Below are positions 43,261 through 51,029 of a DNA stretch of 51,746 nucleotides, one piece after another. The notes beneath the pieces were generated by a model. The model saw only the letters and a program-made list of their open reading frames with translations, did not search any database and was not told the DNA's origin. Each line of letters opens with the position of its first letter. The first letter of the stretch is position 1. A program made the position numbers and the translations under genes. The stretch is from CALAZP01 sp041164265 (GTDB lineage: Bacteria > Bacteroidota > Bacteroidia > Chitinophagales > Saprospiraceae): contig JBEAPR010000042.1 of assembly GCA_041164265.1 (NCBI GenBank), positions 1 through 51,746 of the forward strand. Direction: 5' to 3'.

Positions 43261-46200
43261 TTATCTCCTCATGATAATCAATTGGCTGCTCTGAAGTGGT
43301 TCTTCATCAACAAGCAATACGTAGGCATAACTACCAGCTGGCAAATGTGAAAGATCAAATCTTCTCTTATCTTGTCCTTGTAAGAGAGGCCATTGGGTTC
43401 TCCATACCGTTTGACCAAATAAATTAACCACTCTTAAGTCGGCCATTTGTCCAGTGCCATAATAACCCAATTCTAAATTAAAAACCCCAGTGGTTGGATT
43501 AGGGTATCCTTTAACAGTGGTATTTTCAATTAAACCAGGCTTTTCTTGTGCGAAATGATGCATGGTTTTTTTTTCACTTATTACCTCTTCAGCTTCCTTT
43601 TCCTCTTCCGCTTCTAATTCGCTTAACAAATTTGGAGAGGCCGGTGGTACTTGACAAGTTCCAATAGCAGCCAAAAAATCAGCCCCTGCTTTAACCTCAA
43701 AACCAGGCCTTAAAGTAATACTGGTTGAAGCAATATATTGAATATTATTACCTGCTTCAATAATGTTAGAAGCTACTATTCTATCACTAGAAGAATACAG
43801 CCCAGCTGGTAAATTACTACTTTGAATACTGAGATAACTCCCTCTGCAGCTACAAGCGCCACCAGTATCCTCAACATTCACGGTGATGGATTGCTGAGCC
43901 ATATTCCCAGCTTGGTCAGTAACATAGACTGTTAAATCCATACTCCCTATATCAGCACAAGTCAGACTCTTAATCATTTCCTCCGTATCTGGAGCAAAAG
44001 AATAAATCAAATTATTGGCGTTGGTTACATTATCACTTACGGAAGCTATCAAATCCATTACACTTAATTCCAATGTACCAAAGTTGGTTAAAGAAGGAGT
44101 AAAGGTAGGGTCTAATAAAAAACTGGCACTGCTATTATCTTCGATGACTACCTCAGATACACAAGTGGATGAAGACCCCGAAACATAATTGATAGTTAAA
44201 GTGACATCAACCGTATCTGGTGCATTAAATTGAAAAGTGTCCAGCGAAAGTGATGAGATATTACAAGACTCTAAATCTCCTAAAAATAAATCTAGAGGAT
44301 TTAAAGCCGCCTCCCCAGTAACTCCATCTAATACCAAAATAGTATCCTTACAAAAAGCCAAATTTATAGATACGGTATCAATCAACACACTTTGATTGGA
44401 ACATGAATCGGTAGCTATATACCTTATCAGATAATCATTATTGGGTAAATCTATGGTGAGTTGAGGATCCGTAAAATTGTAATCTGGACCTACATTGGTG
44501 AATGGATACACGTCCCTACCTATGGTATCGGTTATAAATAATTTAAGATTGACTCCGTCTTCCGACAAACAATTATCAGTGATTTCAGGGTCATAAATGG
44601 TCAAGTTGGAAGCACATCCCATCGTATCGTATTCCAATTCGTATGCATTACTTACTATGTCAGGAGCACTAAAATCAGTTACCCTAATCAATTGATGGTA
44701 AATAATACTTGTTCCAGGTCTAGCATTATCATAAATGGTCCACGTTCTCCTAAATGAAAAATTACGGGTACCTCCGCACAAATACAGAATTGAGCTATCT
44801 TCATAAGATGCGCCTAAATTGCAATATTCATTGGTAGGGGTTAAGGCAACCGTACCTTGTAAAGTCAATAAAAAGGGATATCCTGAAACTTCCGGTGAAG
44901 GGAGTCCCCCAGTGGTGAGTTGCACCCCTGTTAAGGTTTCAAATTCATCACATTCCATTGAATAAGTAAAATGGGGTAAAACAACGTCCTCGATTAATGG
45001 ATTTTGGAAAATCATCCTAATAGAACAACTTGCCGTATCATTAGCTGTTAAATCATTAGCCCTATATGTTCTGGTAATGGTATTGGACACCCATTCATCA
45101 GCAGTCATTCCAAATTGGTCACCCGTGAGTCCTAAATCTCCTCCTTCATTAGCTGTAGAATCTTGAATGCTTACTTCCCAAGCTCCACAATTTTCAATCA
45201 CATAAGGTTTGAACCCATACCTATAGAAAATATCGTCAGTACTACTTATACTTTGCCCAAACAGAGTGGCGTAATCTTGAATATCTTGTTGAATATTATC
45301 ATTAGCAGGCAGTCCTACTAAGTTTTCCCCCATGGCATTCCAAACGGAACAATTAGAGGAAGACAATTTTCCACCTACTATGTATTCTGAATCACTTAAA
45401 ATTACTTGTTGATTCAATTGAACTGCTGGTAAATCACCACAATAAAAGTCGTGATATTGAATGGCCCTTAATACGGGTAAGTTGGTCCCATTGGTATCTA
45501 AGATGGCAGCGGGTGCTGCAGATGTAGGATCGTGAGAATCCAAGACAGCAAATAATTTGAAATATTCCAAAGAATCGGTTGTGCCCAATGCCAGGGTAGG
45601 TTCTTCATGCGTCACTACTACTGTAATGGTATCCCCCGCATTGAGGGGAAGGGATAAGCGGGTGATGGGAAACTTGTACTGTTCCCAAGGGCTTAAAGAA
45701 TCTGAAGTCGTACTTGTCCCAAAATAGCTAGATATACTCCCAATATCATATCCGAGACCGGCTGCAGGATTTACCGAGAAAGTCGCTGCAGAAAAATTGA
45801 TGAGGTTTTTACCCGGTTGAGTGCGATCAAAGTTTCCTCGATAAACAGCAATTGCGGGGTCAAATTTAGGCTCTGTAATTCCATTGGTATCGAGCGGTCC
45901 CACGTGAAAAGTATAAATACCATCTACCTCAGGTGTAAATTTTAAAGAGTCAAAATACCTAAAGTTACCATCTGGCCATGTATAAGACACCCCACCTACC
46001 TGAGTAGAAACCCATGCGCTAGTTTGACGAGGATAAAACCCGCCCGCCCCTAATTTCATGGTATCCAATTCGTTAAAATAAACCGAACGAAAAGAGCCGT
46101 ATTGGTCTAAAGGTTCAGTGGCACAACAAAAAGTAGCTCCAATTTTATCTTCTGCTGTAAAAATTCCATCTCCCCTCAATGTCCAAGAAGAATCTGTATT

Positions 46201-46569
46201 ATCAAAGGAGTAAACGTAATATTCAAAAGTTCCTGGTTGGTCAATAACAGCCCAATTGTAAGAATCATAATCCCAAAGGCCAGTTGTAGTAAGCAAAGTA
46301 TTATGTGAGGGCATGGTTACCAAGCTGTCATTGAGATTGGTGAAAATAGTATCTCTAACCACCACCACATATTGCGTTACATCACACGCTCCAAAATTGG
46401 TAATTACATTGGAGAGCATAAGGGTATCCGTACAATCATCATTTAACGGAAGATTGAAATTGTTATTAAATGCACACTGTTGACCAAATGAAAATAATGG
46501 AAAGCTAATTGAGATGATTATCCATATCAATACAGCGTGTCCAGTACTCGGGGTGTACTTTTTTTCCAT
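43261..46569 (-). CDS. Large T9SS-secreted surface protein
   Basis: This 1102-residue protein has a signal peptide (cleavage near FSFGQ, residue 30) and a C-terminal T9SS sorting domain starting near YPNPTTGVFNLELGYY, with the RVVNLFGQ element. The body is beta-rich and Asp/Thr/Ser-rich, with scattered Cys. Segments resembling HYR or cadherin-like modules (RVTDFSAPDIVSN, CTDTLMLSN) can be seen. Around residues 930-990 is a motif resembling the '3-coathanger stack' domain (ITLRPGFEVKAGADF). An acidic stretch (EEEKEAEEV) precedes the sorting domain. It is probably exported and anchored on the cell surface as a structural or adhesive protein. No catalytic motif was recognised. It has its own promoter after the kinase of the signalling pair. 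Confidence 0.85.
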   Translation of the reverse strand: MEKKYTPSTGHAVLIWIIISISFPLFSFGQQCAFNNNFNLPLNDDCTDTLMLSNVITNFGACDVTQYVVVVRDTIFTNLNDSLVTMPSHNTLLTTTGLWDYDSYNWAVIDQPGTFEYYVYSFDNTDSSWTLRGDGIFTAEDKIGATFCCATEPLDQYGSFRSVYFNELDTMKLGAGGFYPRQTSAWVSTQVGGVSYTWPDGNFRYFDSLKFTPEVDGIYTFHVGPLDTNGITEPKFDPAIAVYRGNFDRTQPGKNLINFSAATFSVNPAAGLGYDIGSISSYFGTSTTSDSLSPWEQYKFPITRLSLPLNAGDTITVVVTHEEPTLALGTTDSLEYFKLFAVLDSHDPTSAAPAAILDTNGTNLPVLRAIQYHDFYCGDLPAVQLNQQVILSDSEYIVGGKLSSSNCSVWNAMGENLVGLPANDNIQQDIQDYATLFGQSISSTDDIFYRYGFKPYVIENCGAWEVSIQDSTANEGGDLGLTGDQFGMTADEWVSNTITRTYRANDLTANDTASCSIRMIFQNPLIEDVVLPHFTYSMECDEFETLTGVQLTTGGLPSPEVSGYPFLLTLQGTVALTPTNEYCNLGASYEDSSILYLCGGTRNFSFRRTWTIYDNARPGTSIIYHQLIRVTDFSAPDIVSNAYELEYDTMGCASNLTIYDPEITDNCLSEDGVNLKLFITDTIGRDVYPFTNVGPDYNFTDPQLTIDLPNNDYLIRYIATDSCSNQSVLIDTVSINLAFCKDTILVLDGVTGEAALNPLDLFLGDLESCNISSLSLDTFQFNAPDTVDVTLTINYVSGSSSTCVSEVVIEDNSSASFLLDPTFTPSLTNFGTLELSVMDLIASVSDNVTNANNLIYSFAPDTEEMIKSLTCADIGSMDLTVYVTDQAGNMAQQSITVNVEDTGGACSCRGSYLSIQSSNLPAGLYSSSDRIVASNIIEAGNNIQYIASTSITLRPGFEVKAGADFLAAIGTCQVPPASPNLLSELEAEEEKEAEEVISEKKTMHHFAQEKPGLIENTTVKGYPNPTTGVFNLELGYYGTGQMADLRVVNLFGQTVWRTQWPLLQGQDKRRFDLSHLPAGSYAYVLLVDEEPLQSSQLIIMRR

Positions 46570-46571
46570 TC

Positions 46572-46588
46572 TTACAAATTACTTGTAA
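46572..46588 (-). promoter_or_regulatory. Inverted repeat in the leader of the T9SS protein
   Basis: On the minus strand TTACAA and TTGTAA lie in inverted orientation with a 5-base spacer, ending two bases before the ATG. It could be an operator or an RNA structure over the start. No binding protein is known to me. Confidence 0.3.
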
Positions 46589-46618
46589 TCAGTACGATTA
46601 ATCTTAATATATTCTGGC

Positions 46619-46626
46619 CAAAAATA
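46619..46626 (-). promoter_or_regulatory. Candidate -7 box for the T9SS protein gene
   Basis: TATTTTTG on the minus strand is an exact TAnnTTTG match 49 bases before the start codon. It makes this gene independent of the upstream histidine kinase gene. A T-rich stretch covers the -33 region. Confidence 0.4.
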
Positions 46627-46674
46627 CAATAAAGTTTATATTAAAAAAAAAGTTTATTGATTACTCATGGTGAA

Positions 46675-48603
46675 TCAGGCTATGGGATCGGGAATTTCCA
46701 TTATTGGAATTTTAATTTCCACTCGGGTTCCCAATGAATTTTTAGAATTTGGATCTTCTATATCCATGATCTTCACGAAAAGTTTGTCGTGATTAGCATG
46801 ATGCAATAGCTCCAATCTCTTTTCTGTAATTTTGGTCCCCATGGACTTATGGTTTTTAAAAGAGTCATCCTTTGCTTGCAGTTCTTTAGCTTTTTTTATT
46901 CCAATCCCATTATCTTCCACTACACAGAGAATGGTTTCCTCATCCTCCAAATAAAAGGATACTTTAACTAACCCTCTTTTTTTAGTTCTTAATCCATGTT
47001 CAATGGCATTCTCAACGTAGGGCTGTACAATCATGGTAGGAACTCCAAAAATATCTTCTTCGATTTCATCATCGACATAAATCTCAAACGATAATTTGTC
47101 TTCAAATCTTAATTTTTCATTGATAACCAGATAGTCTCTTAAAAACTCAATTTCTTGTTCCAAAGAAATAATTTCTAATTCTGAATACTCTAAACTCTTA
47201 CGCATGAGGTTGGCAAACTTGGCGAGGTATTTAGCAGCGGAAGCCGCGTCATGCAGGGTGATAAAATGTTGAATGCTATTAAGAGCATTGTACATAAAAT
47301 GAGGATTCATTTGCGCCCTTAAAGCTTTGAGCTGCAGTTGGGTGGCTTGCAATTGAGCTAGCTTTACTTGCTGTTGTTTTTTTTCTGCTTCGTATTTAAT
47401 TTGCAATTCCATCTGCTGACGCATATTGACCTGTTCCAGATATTGTTCTTCAAAACGGTGATGCAAATTTTGGTAGTCGTAGGCATTCTTGTAATCTTCA
47501 ATACCAGCATATAAATCAGCGATTTCTCTGCAAACTGAGGAAAGTTGTCGGAAATCATCAATAGACTTAGCCATTCTTAAAGCTGAAAGATAATGCTGTA
47601 ATGCTTTCTCGTAAGATTCTTGTTTGAGGAATAAAGTCCCCTTTCTAGATTCTATGATTGAAAGGTTATAATAATCTTCTTGGTCAATTTCTTTAAAATG
47701 AAGGGCTGCCTTTTCGTACAAAGTTAGGGCTACATCGTACTCCTCTTTGATTTGTTTACAATAACCCAAATTTGCCGCTGCACTTGCCCTAGCTTGTTTG
47801 CTAAGATCGTCGTTGTATTCTAATGCTTTCTTAAAAAATTCTTCCGCTCGATCGAGTTCTTCCAGTGCTAAGTGAGCATTTCCTAAGTTGAGGTAATGCC
47901 AAGACATTCTCGATCGCATACCGATAGACTCACTCATCTGAACCACACTGTGAAAGGCTTCAACGCATTTGCGTTTATCTCCATTCCTCTCGTAAATTTT
48001 ACCTAAACCACTTTGAACTAATACTTTGAAGTAGGCATCTTTAACATTGAAAGGGAGGACTAGTTCGTCCAATAATTTTTCAGATTGAAGCAATAATTCT
48101 ATAGCCTCAGAATAATTACTATAATGCAATTGAATATAGCCCTCTCGACAAATAAGCCTAGCTTCTAAATTTGGATTCTCAGCGATTTTTAAAAGTTTAG
48201 ACGCTTTGATTAGATTCTTTTCCGCTTCCACCAATTGGACAGCATTTATACAAGTCCCCGCATAGTCTATATATACTTCCGCTTGTTGAGCCGCATCTCC
48301 AACCTTTTCTACTAAATCTATAGCTTCGTTAAAGTAGGAGAAAGCTTTTTTATACTGATAGCGCTGATTTTCAATGGTAGCTTTACCCAAATAATAATTG
48401 AGGAGAACATCCGAACTTTTGATGGATTGAAGCAAATTCCACATTTCATCTAAACAGGCATCTCCTTTGGTTACATCTGTGAAAGCATAGATCTCAGCTA
48501 ACTTTTCCAAAGTGAGTAATCTTTGATTAGGCGGTATGGAAGAATCGAAAGCTGAAGCAAAAAAATCTGGATGGGTGGATGGCACTTTGATGTCGAAAGT
48601 CAT
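46675..48603 (-). CDS. Soluble TPR-containing LytS-type histidine kinase
   Basis: This 642-residue protein has no signal peptide and no hydrophobic segment long enough for a membrane helix. Residues about 20-370 are TPR-like helix pairs (for example YNDDLSKQARASAAANLGYC and ALTLYEKAALHFKEID). A coiled coil (about 385-425) leads to the LytS/YehU-type kinase core: phospho-acceptor His near residue 433 in MNPHFMYNALNSIQHF, an N-box QPYVENAIEHG near 535 and a G-box EDNGIGI near 570. Most TPR-LytS kinases of Bacteroidota have a signal peptide and a membrane helix before the core, and these are missing here. It lies downstream of the GG-leader peptide gene and of the LytTR regulator, its probable partner. 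Confidence 0.9.
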   Translation of the reverse strand: MTFDIKVPSTHPDFFASAFDSSIPPNQRLLTLEKLAEIYAFTDVTKGDACLDEMWNLLQSIKSSDVLLNYYLGKATIENQRYQYKKAFSYFNEAIDLVEKVGDAAQQAEVYIDYAGTCINAVQLVEAEKNLIKASKLLKIAENPNLEARLICREGYIQLHYSNYSEAIELLLQSEKLLDELVLPFNVKDAYFKVLVQSGLGKIYERNGDKRKCVEAFHSVVQMSESIGMRSRMSWHYLNLGNAHLALEELDRAEEFFKKALEYNDDLSKQARASAAANLGYCKQIKEEYDVALTLYEKAALHFKEIDQEDYYNLSIIESRKGTLFLKQESYEKALQHYLSALRMAKSIDDFRQLSSVCREIADLYAGIEDYKNAYDYQNLHHRFEEQYLEQVNMRQQMELQIKYEAEKKQQQVKLAQLQATQLQLKALRAQMNPHFMYNALNSIQHFITLHDAASAAKYLAKFANLMRKSLEYSELEIISLEQEIEFLRDYLVINEKLRFEDKLSFEIYVDDEIEEDIFGVPTMIVQPYVENAIEHGLRTKKRGLVKVSFYLEDEETILCVVEDNGIGIKKAKELQAKDDSFKNHKSMGTKITEKRLELLHHANHDKLFVKIMDIEDPNSKNSLGTRVEIKIPIMEIPDPIA

Positions 48604-48616
48604 ATTACCCTAATTT

Positions 48617-48650
48617 AAAAGAAAGGACTATATCCCAAAAGATATAGTCC
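48617..48650 (-). terminator. Intrinsic terminator between peptide gene and kinase gene
   Basis: A perfect 10-bp stem (48625-48634 with 48641-48650, GGACTATATC / GATATAGTCC) with a 6-base loop is followed on the minus strand by TTTCTTTTAAA. It lies 28 bases after the peptide stop and ends about 14 bases before the kinase start. Partial read-through would give high peptide message and lower kinase message. Confidence 0.75.
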
Positions 48651-48678
48651 CTCAAATGCTTTTACTAACGACAAAACA

Positions 48679-48831
48679 CTACTGAGGAAGAATACCTCCA
48701 CAGTGGCTGTTCCATTTGTTGGCTTGTTTTTTGTCGTTCTTACCCCCAATGATTTTGAGCATTTCGCCCTTGTCAATGGTTTTCAGGTTCTTCTTAAGAT
48801 CCCCGAGGTTTTTTGGTTTGGATTTTCCCAT
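48679..48831 (-). CDS. Double-glycine leader peptide (putative signal or bacteriocin-like precursor)
   Basis: This gene encodes 50 residues, ATG at 48831 and TAG at 48681-48679. The N-terminal 30 residues form a leader ending in DKGEMLKIIGG. Counted back from the cut site, E is at -8, M at -7, I at -4 and -12, and GG at -2/-1, the canonical pattern for C39-peptidase ABC exporters. The core is KNDKKQANKWNSHCGGILPQ, 20 residues, basic and hydrophilic, with one Cys. Its size fits a pheromone better than a two-Cys bacteriocin such as a bacteroidetocin. It lies between a LytTR regulator and a LytS-type kinase on the same strand. No exporter or modifying enzyme is encoded in this window. Confidence 0.75.
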   Translation of the reverse strand: MGKSKPKNLGDLKKNLKTIDKGEMLKIIGGKNDKKQANKWNSHCGGILPQ

Positions 48832-48860
48832 AGTAGTTAAATCTCGGTTAAGAATAATCC

Positions 48861-48876
48861 CGACAGCAACCTGCCG
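48861..48876 (-). promoter_or_regulatory. Hairpin in the peptide-gene leader
   Basis: On the minus strand CGGCAG-GTTG-CTGTCG forms a 6-bp stem (one G-U pair) with a 4-base loop, ending 29 bases before the peptide start. It could be an mRNA stability element or an operator half. Evidence is structural only. Confidence 0.3.
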
Positions 48877-48892
48877 TAATAATATCGGAGGA

Positions 48893-48900
48893 TAAAGGTA
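48893..48900 (-). promoter_or_regulatory. Possible -7 box for the GG-leader peptide gene
   Basis: TACCTTTA on the minus strand is a near match to TAnnTTTG, about 60 bases before the peptide start and after the T9 run that follows the LytTR gene. It would give the peptide gene its own short transcript ending at the terminator at 48617-48650. Confidence 0.3.
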
Positions 48901-48947
48901 TTGTTATTATTTAACAAAAAAAAATATTCTAGAAGATAAATTGATTG

Positions 48948-49718
48948 TTATGGAACAATATCACTTCCTTGAAGTCTTCTAATTTCTTCTAAAAATGCCG
49001 GTCTTCTTCGCCTACTTACTTCTATTTTGGCTCCTCCTTCCATCAAAACATAACCCAATCCGTCTTTTACAAATTTTTTCAAAAAATTAAGATTGATTAC
49101 ATGCCTTTTATGCACTCGGTAGAAATTATATCTAGACAGCATATCCTCATAAGATTTGATGGTCTTACTAGCGATAATATGATCTCCATTCTTCATATAA
49201 ATGTGAGTGTAATTGTCCTCGGCTTCAAATCGAATGATATCCTCTATATCTACAAAATGAATCCCCTCTAAAGAAGGAATACTCATCTTTTTAAAAGTAT
49301 TGGGATTCTTAAATTGCTGAGAAAAAAGATTCAATCTCTCTTGCATTTTATCTCCTCCATTAACTTTTATCCTTCCTACACTTTCCCTTAAAGCGTCGGG
49401 GTCTATGGGCTTCAGGATATATCCAATACTGCTGTATTCACAAGCCTTGATAGCATAATCCGCATAAGCTGTTACGAATATGATCTCAAATTCTAAGGGT
49501 TGTATTTCATTTAAAAGTTGAAATACCAAACCGTCCGGCAAACTAATATCTAAAAAGGCTACATCAATTTCCGAACCCAATTCCTCAATCAGATCTAGTC
49601 CATTTTGAACAGATCCCGCCTCTCCGACTACCTCTAAACCCTGACAATGCTCGGAAAGCATATTCTTGAGATTTATTAATCCCTTCTCCTCATCTTCTAT
49701 AATTATTGCTTTTATCAC
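48948..49718 (-). CDS. LytTR family response regulator
   Basis: With the GTG at 49718 (VIKAIIIEDEEKG) this is 256 residues, the usual length. An ATG at 49778 would add 20 Asn/Lys-rich residues with no family counterpart and would come within 12 bases of the divergent channel gene. The receiver domain has the acid pair E8/D9, the phospho-acceptor D57 (VAFLDISLPDG), the Thr in FVTAYADYA and the Lys in ILKPID. The C-terminal LytTR DNA-binding domain (about 155-250) has FEAEDNYTHIYMKNG, a YRVHKRHVINLNFL core and EVSRRRRPAFLEE. It is the likely partner of the LytS-type kinase at 46675 and probably controls the peptide gene between them. Confidence 0.93.
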   Translation of the reverse strand: MIKAIIIEDEEKGLINLKNMLSEHCQGLEVVGEAGSVQNGLDLIEELGSEIDVAFLDISLPDGLVFQLLNEIQPLEFEIIFVTAYADYAIKACEYSSIGYILKPIDPDALRESVGRIKVNGGDKMQERLNLFSQQFKNPNTFKKMSIPSLEGIHFVDIEDIIRFEAEDNYTHIYMKNGDHIIASKTIKSYEDMLSRYNFYRVHKRHVINLNFLKKFVKDGLGYVLMEGGAKIEVSRRRRPAFLEEIRRLQGSDIVP

Positions 49719-49790
49719 GTCGAATTTTTTTTTATTCAACAGCAATTTATCATTTTTAGTGTTTATAAACCAAAACAAATCTCCTTTTGG

Positions 49791-50609
49791 ATGGAAAAAT
49801 CAACCAATCCAACTAAGAAAAAGTTACATGAAATCATTTTTGAAGCAGATACCCCTTCGGGAAAATTGTTTGATGTAATCCTATTTATTTTCATAATTGT
49901 AAGTGTTGTTCTGGTTATTTTGGAGACCTTACCAGGGGTGGAGGATCACTATCGGCCAATTTTTTATGCCTTGGAATGGCTTTTGACCATCCTATTCACC
50001 ATTGAATATGGTACCCGCCTTTACTGTGTTAACAAACCTTCTAAATACGCCTTTAGTTTTTATGGTATCATAGATTTGGTTTCTATTTTACCCACTTATT
50101 TAAGCTTAATTTTCAATGGGACGCAATATCTTTTGATTATCAGAGCCCTTCGACTTTTGAGAATTTTTAGAGTATTCAAATTGGGTCACTTTCTTTACGA
50201 AGGAAATTTATTGGTGAATGCCCTTCAAAGAAGTAGGAGAAAGATCACCATATTCCTGTTTTTTATTCTCATTACAGTTAGTATAATGGGCACCGTAATG
50301 TTCTTAATTGAAGGTCCTATCAATGATGGGTTTTCCAGTATTCCCAAAAGCATGTATTGGGTCATAGTCACTTTGACAACTGTAGGATTCGGAGACATTA
50401 CCCCCATTTCCAATTTGGGAAGGTTTATTGCCTCCTGTGTAATGATTTTAGGCTATGCTGTAATTGCAGTCCCTACTGGCATTGTATCATCGGAAATTAC
50501 TCAGATCAACCCTAAAAAGGTAACTACCCAAGCTTGTATTAATTGTGGGGAAGAGGGACATGATCAAGATGCTACTTTTTGCAAATACTGCGGCGAGTCC
50601 TTGCACTAA
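49791..50609 (+). CDS. Kv-type ion channel with C-terminal zinc ribbon
   Basis: This 272-residue protein has six membrane helices. S4 is IIRALRLLRIFRVFKLG with Arg at every third position. The pore carries the selectivity filter TLTTVGFGDITP, marking a potassium-selective voltage-gated channel. After S6 (VMILGYAVIAVPTGI) the protein ends in a small zinc ribbon, CINCGEEGHDQDATFCKYCG, with two CxxC knuckles. The ribbon could bind a metal or a partner, or help the subunits assemble, but no role is known to me. The gene is divergent from the LytTR regulator and shares overlapping stop codons (CTAA) with the convergent DoxX gene. Confidence 0.92.
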   Translation: MEKSTNPTKKKLHEIIFEADTPSGKLFDVILFIFIIVSVVLVILETLPGVEDHYRPIFYALEWLLTILFTIEYGTRLYCVNKPSKYAFSFYGIIDLVSILPTYLSLIFNGTQYLLIIRALRLLRIFRVFKLGHFLYEGNLLVNALQRSRRKITIFLFFILITVSIMGTVMFLIEGPINDGFSSIPKSMYWVIVTLTTVGFGDITPISNLGRFIASCVMILGYAVIAVPTGIVSSEITQINPKKVTTQACINCGEEGHDQDATFCKYCGESLH

Positions 50610-51025
50610 GTTCCAGGAACCTTAAATGTAGCAAACAACCTTTTGACACTTATGGGGCCACTCCCATTAACCAAAACCATTAATAAACCGCCACAAATGG
50701 AAAGGTTTTTCATAAAAAGTATGGATTGTTCTCTTTCTATAGTTGGTGGGTCGTTCCAAAAAGAGTGCACTATAAAAGTGGTAGGAATATAATACAATAG
50801 CAGTAAAATCGCTCCAAAGGATGCCCGGTATCCAATTAAAACCAAAATACCCCCAAGGGTCAAAATGACTACTCCTGCTAAAAACAGAAAATCAGTTTGA
50901 CAAGTAATCCCATAAGCAATCATTTTGGCTTTAGTATCTCGGGCAAATGCTATACCGTCATAGGCTTCGAAAATAAACGTAACCGAGATAAAAATCCTAC
51001 CCAATAAATCCAATATAGGTTTCAT
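50606..51025 (-). CDS. DoxX family membrane protein
   Basis: This 139-residue protein has four hydrophobic helices. It starts MKPILDLLGRIFISVTFIFE, carries the family pattern GGILVLIGYRASFGAILLLLY in its middle and ends with a short Arg/Lys tail. DoxX-type proteins are linked to quinone-dependent redox or oxidative-stress functions in some bacteria, but this branch is uncharacterised. It lies four bases after the COG2509 flavoprotein gene on the same strand, and the two may be co-transcribed. Confidence 0.85.
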   Translation of the reverse strand: MKPILDLLGRIFISVTFIFEAYDGIAFARDTKAKMIAYGITCQTDFLFLAGVVILTLGGILVLIGYRASFGAILLLLYYIPTTFIVHSFWNDPPTIEREQSILFMKNLSICGGLLMVLVNGSGPISVKRLFATFKVPGT

Positions 51026-51029
51026 AAAC

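Noticed and set aside
43560..43625. Acidic low-complexity stretch near the C-terminus of the T9SS protein as a separate domain or repeat array
   Set aside because: It is a short Glu/Lys-rich linker between the coathanger-like module and the sorting domain, common in such proteins.
48679..48831. GG-leader peptide as a class II bacteriocin such as a bacteroidetocin
   Set aside because: Not excluded, but the core has one Cys and 20 residues, and no immunity or export genes adjoin it. A kinase and LytTR regulator flank it, so signalling is favoured.
49719..49778. ATG start at 49778 for the LytTR regulator
   Set aside because: It adds 20 Asn/Lys-rich residues before the conserved IKAIIIEDE receiver start and overlaps the region needed for the divergent channel promoter. 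The GTG at 49718 is preferred.
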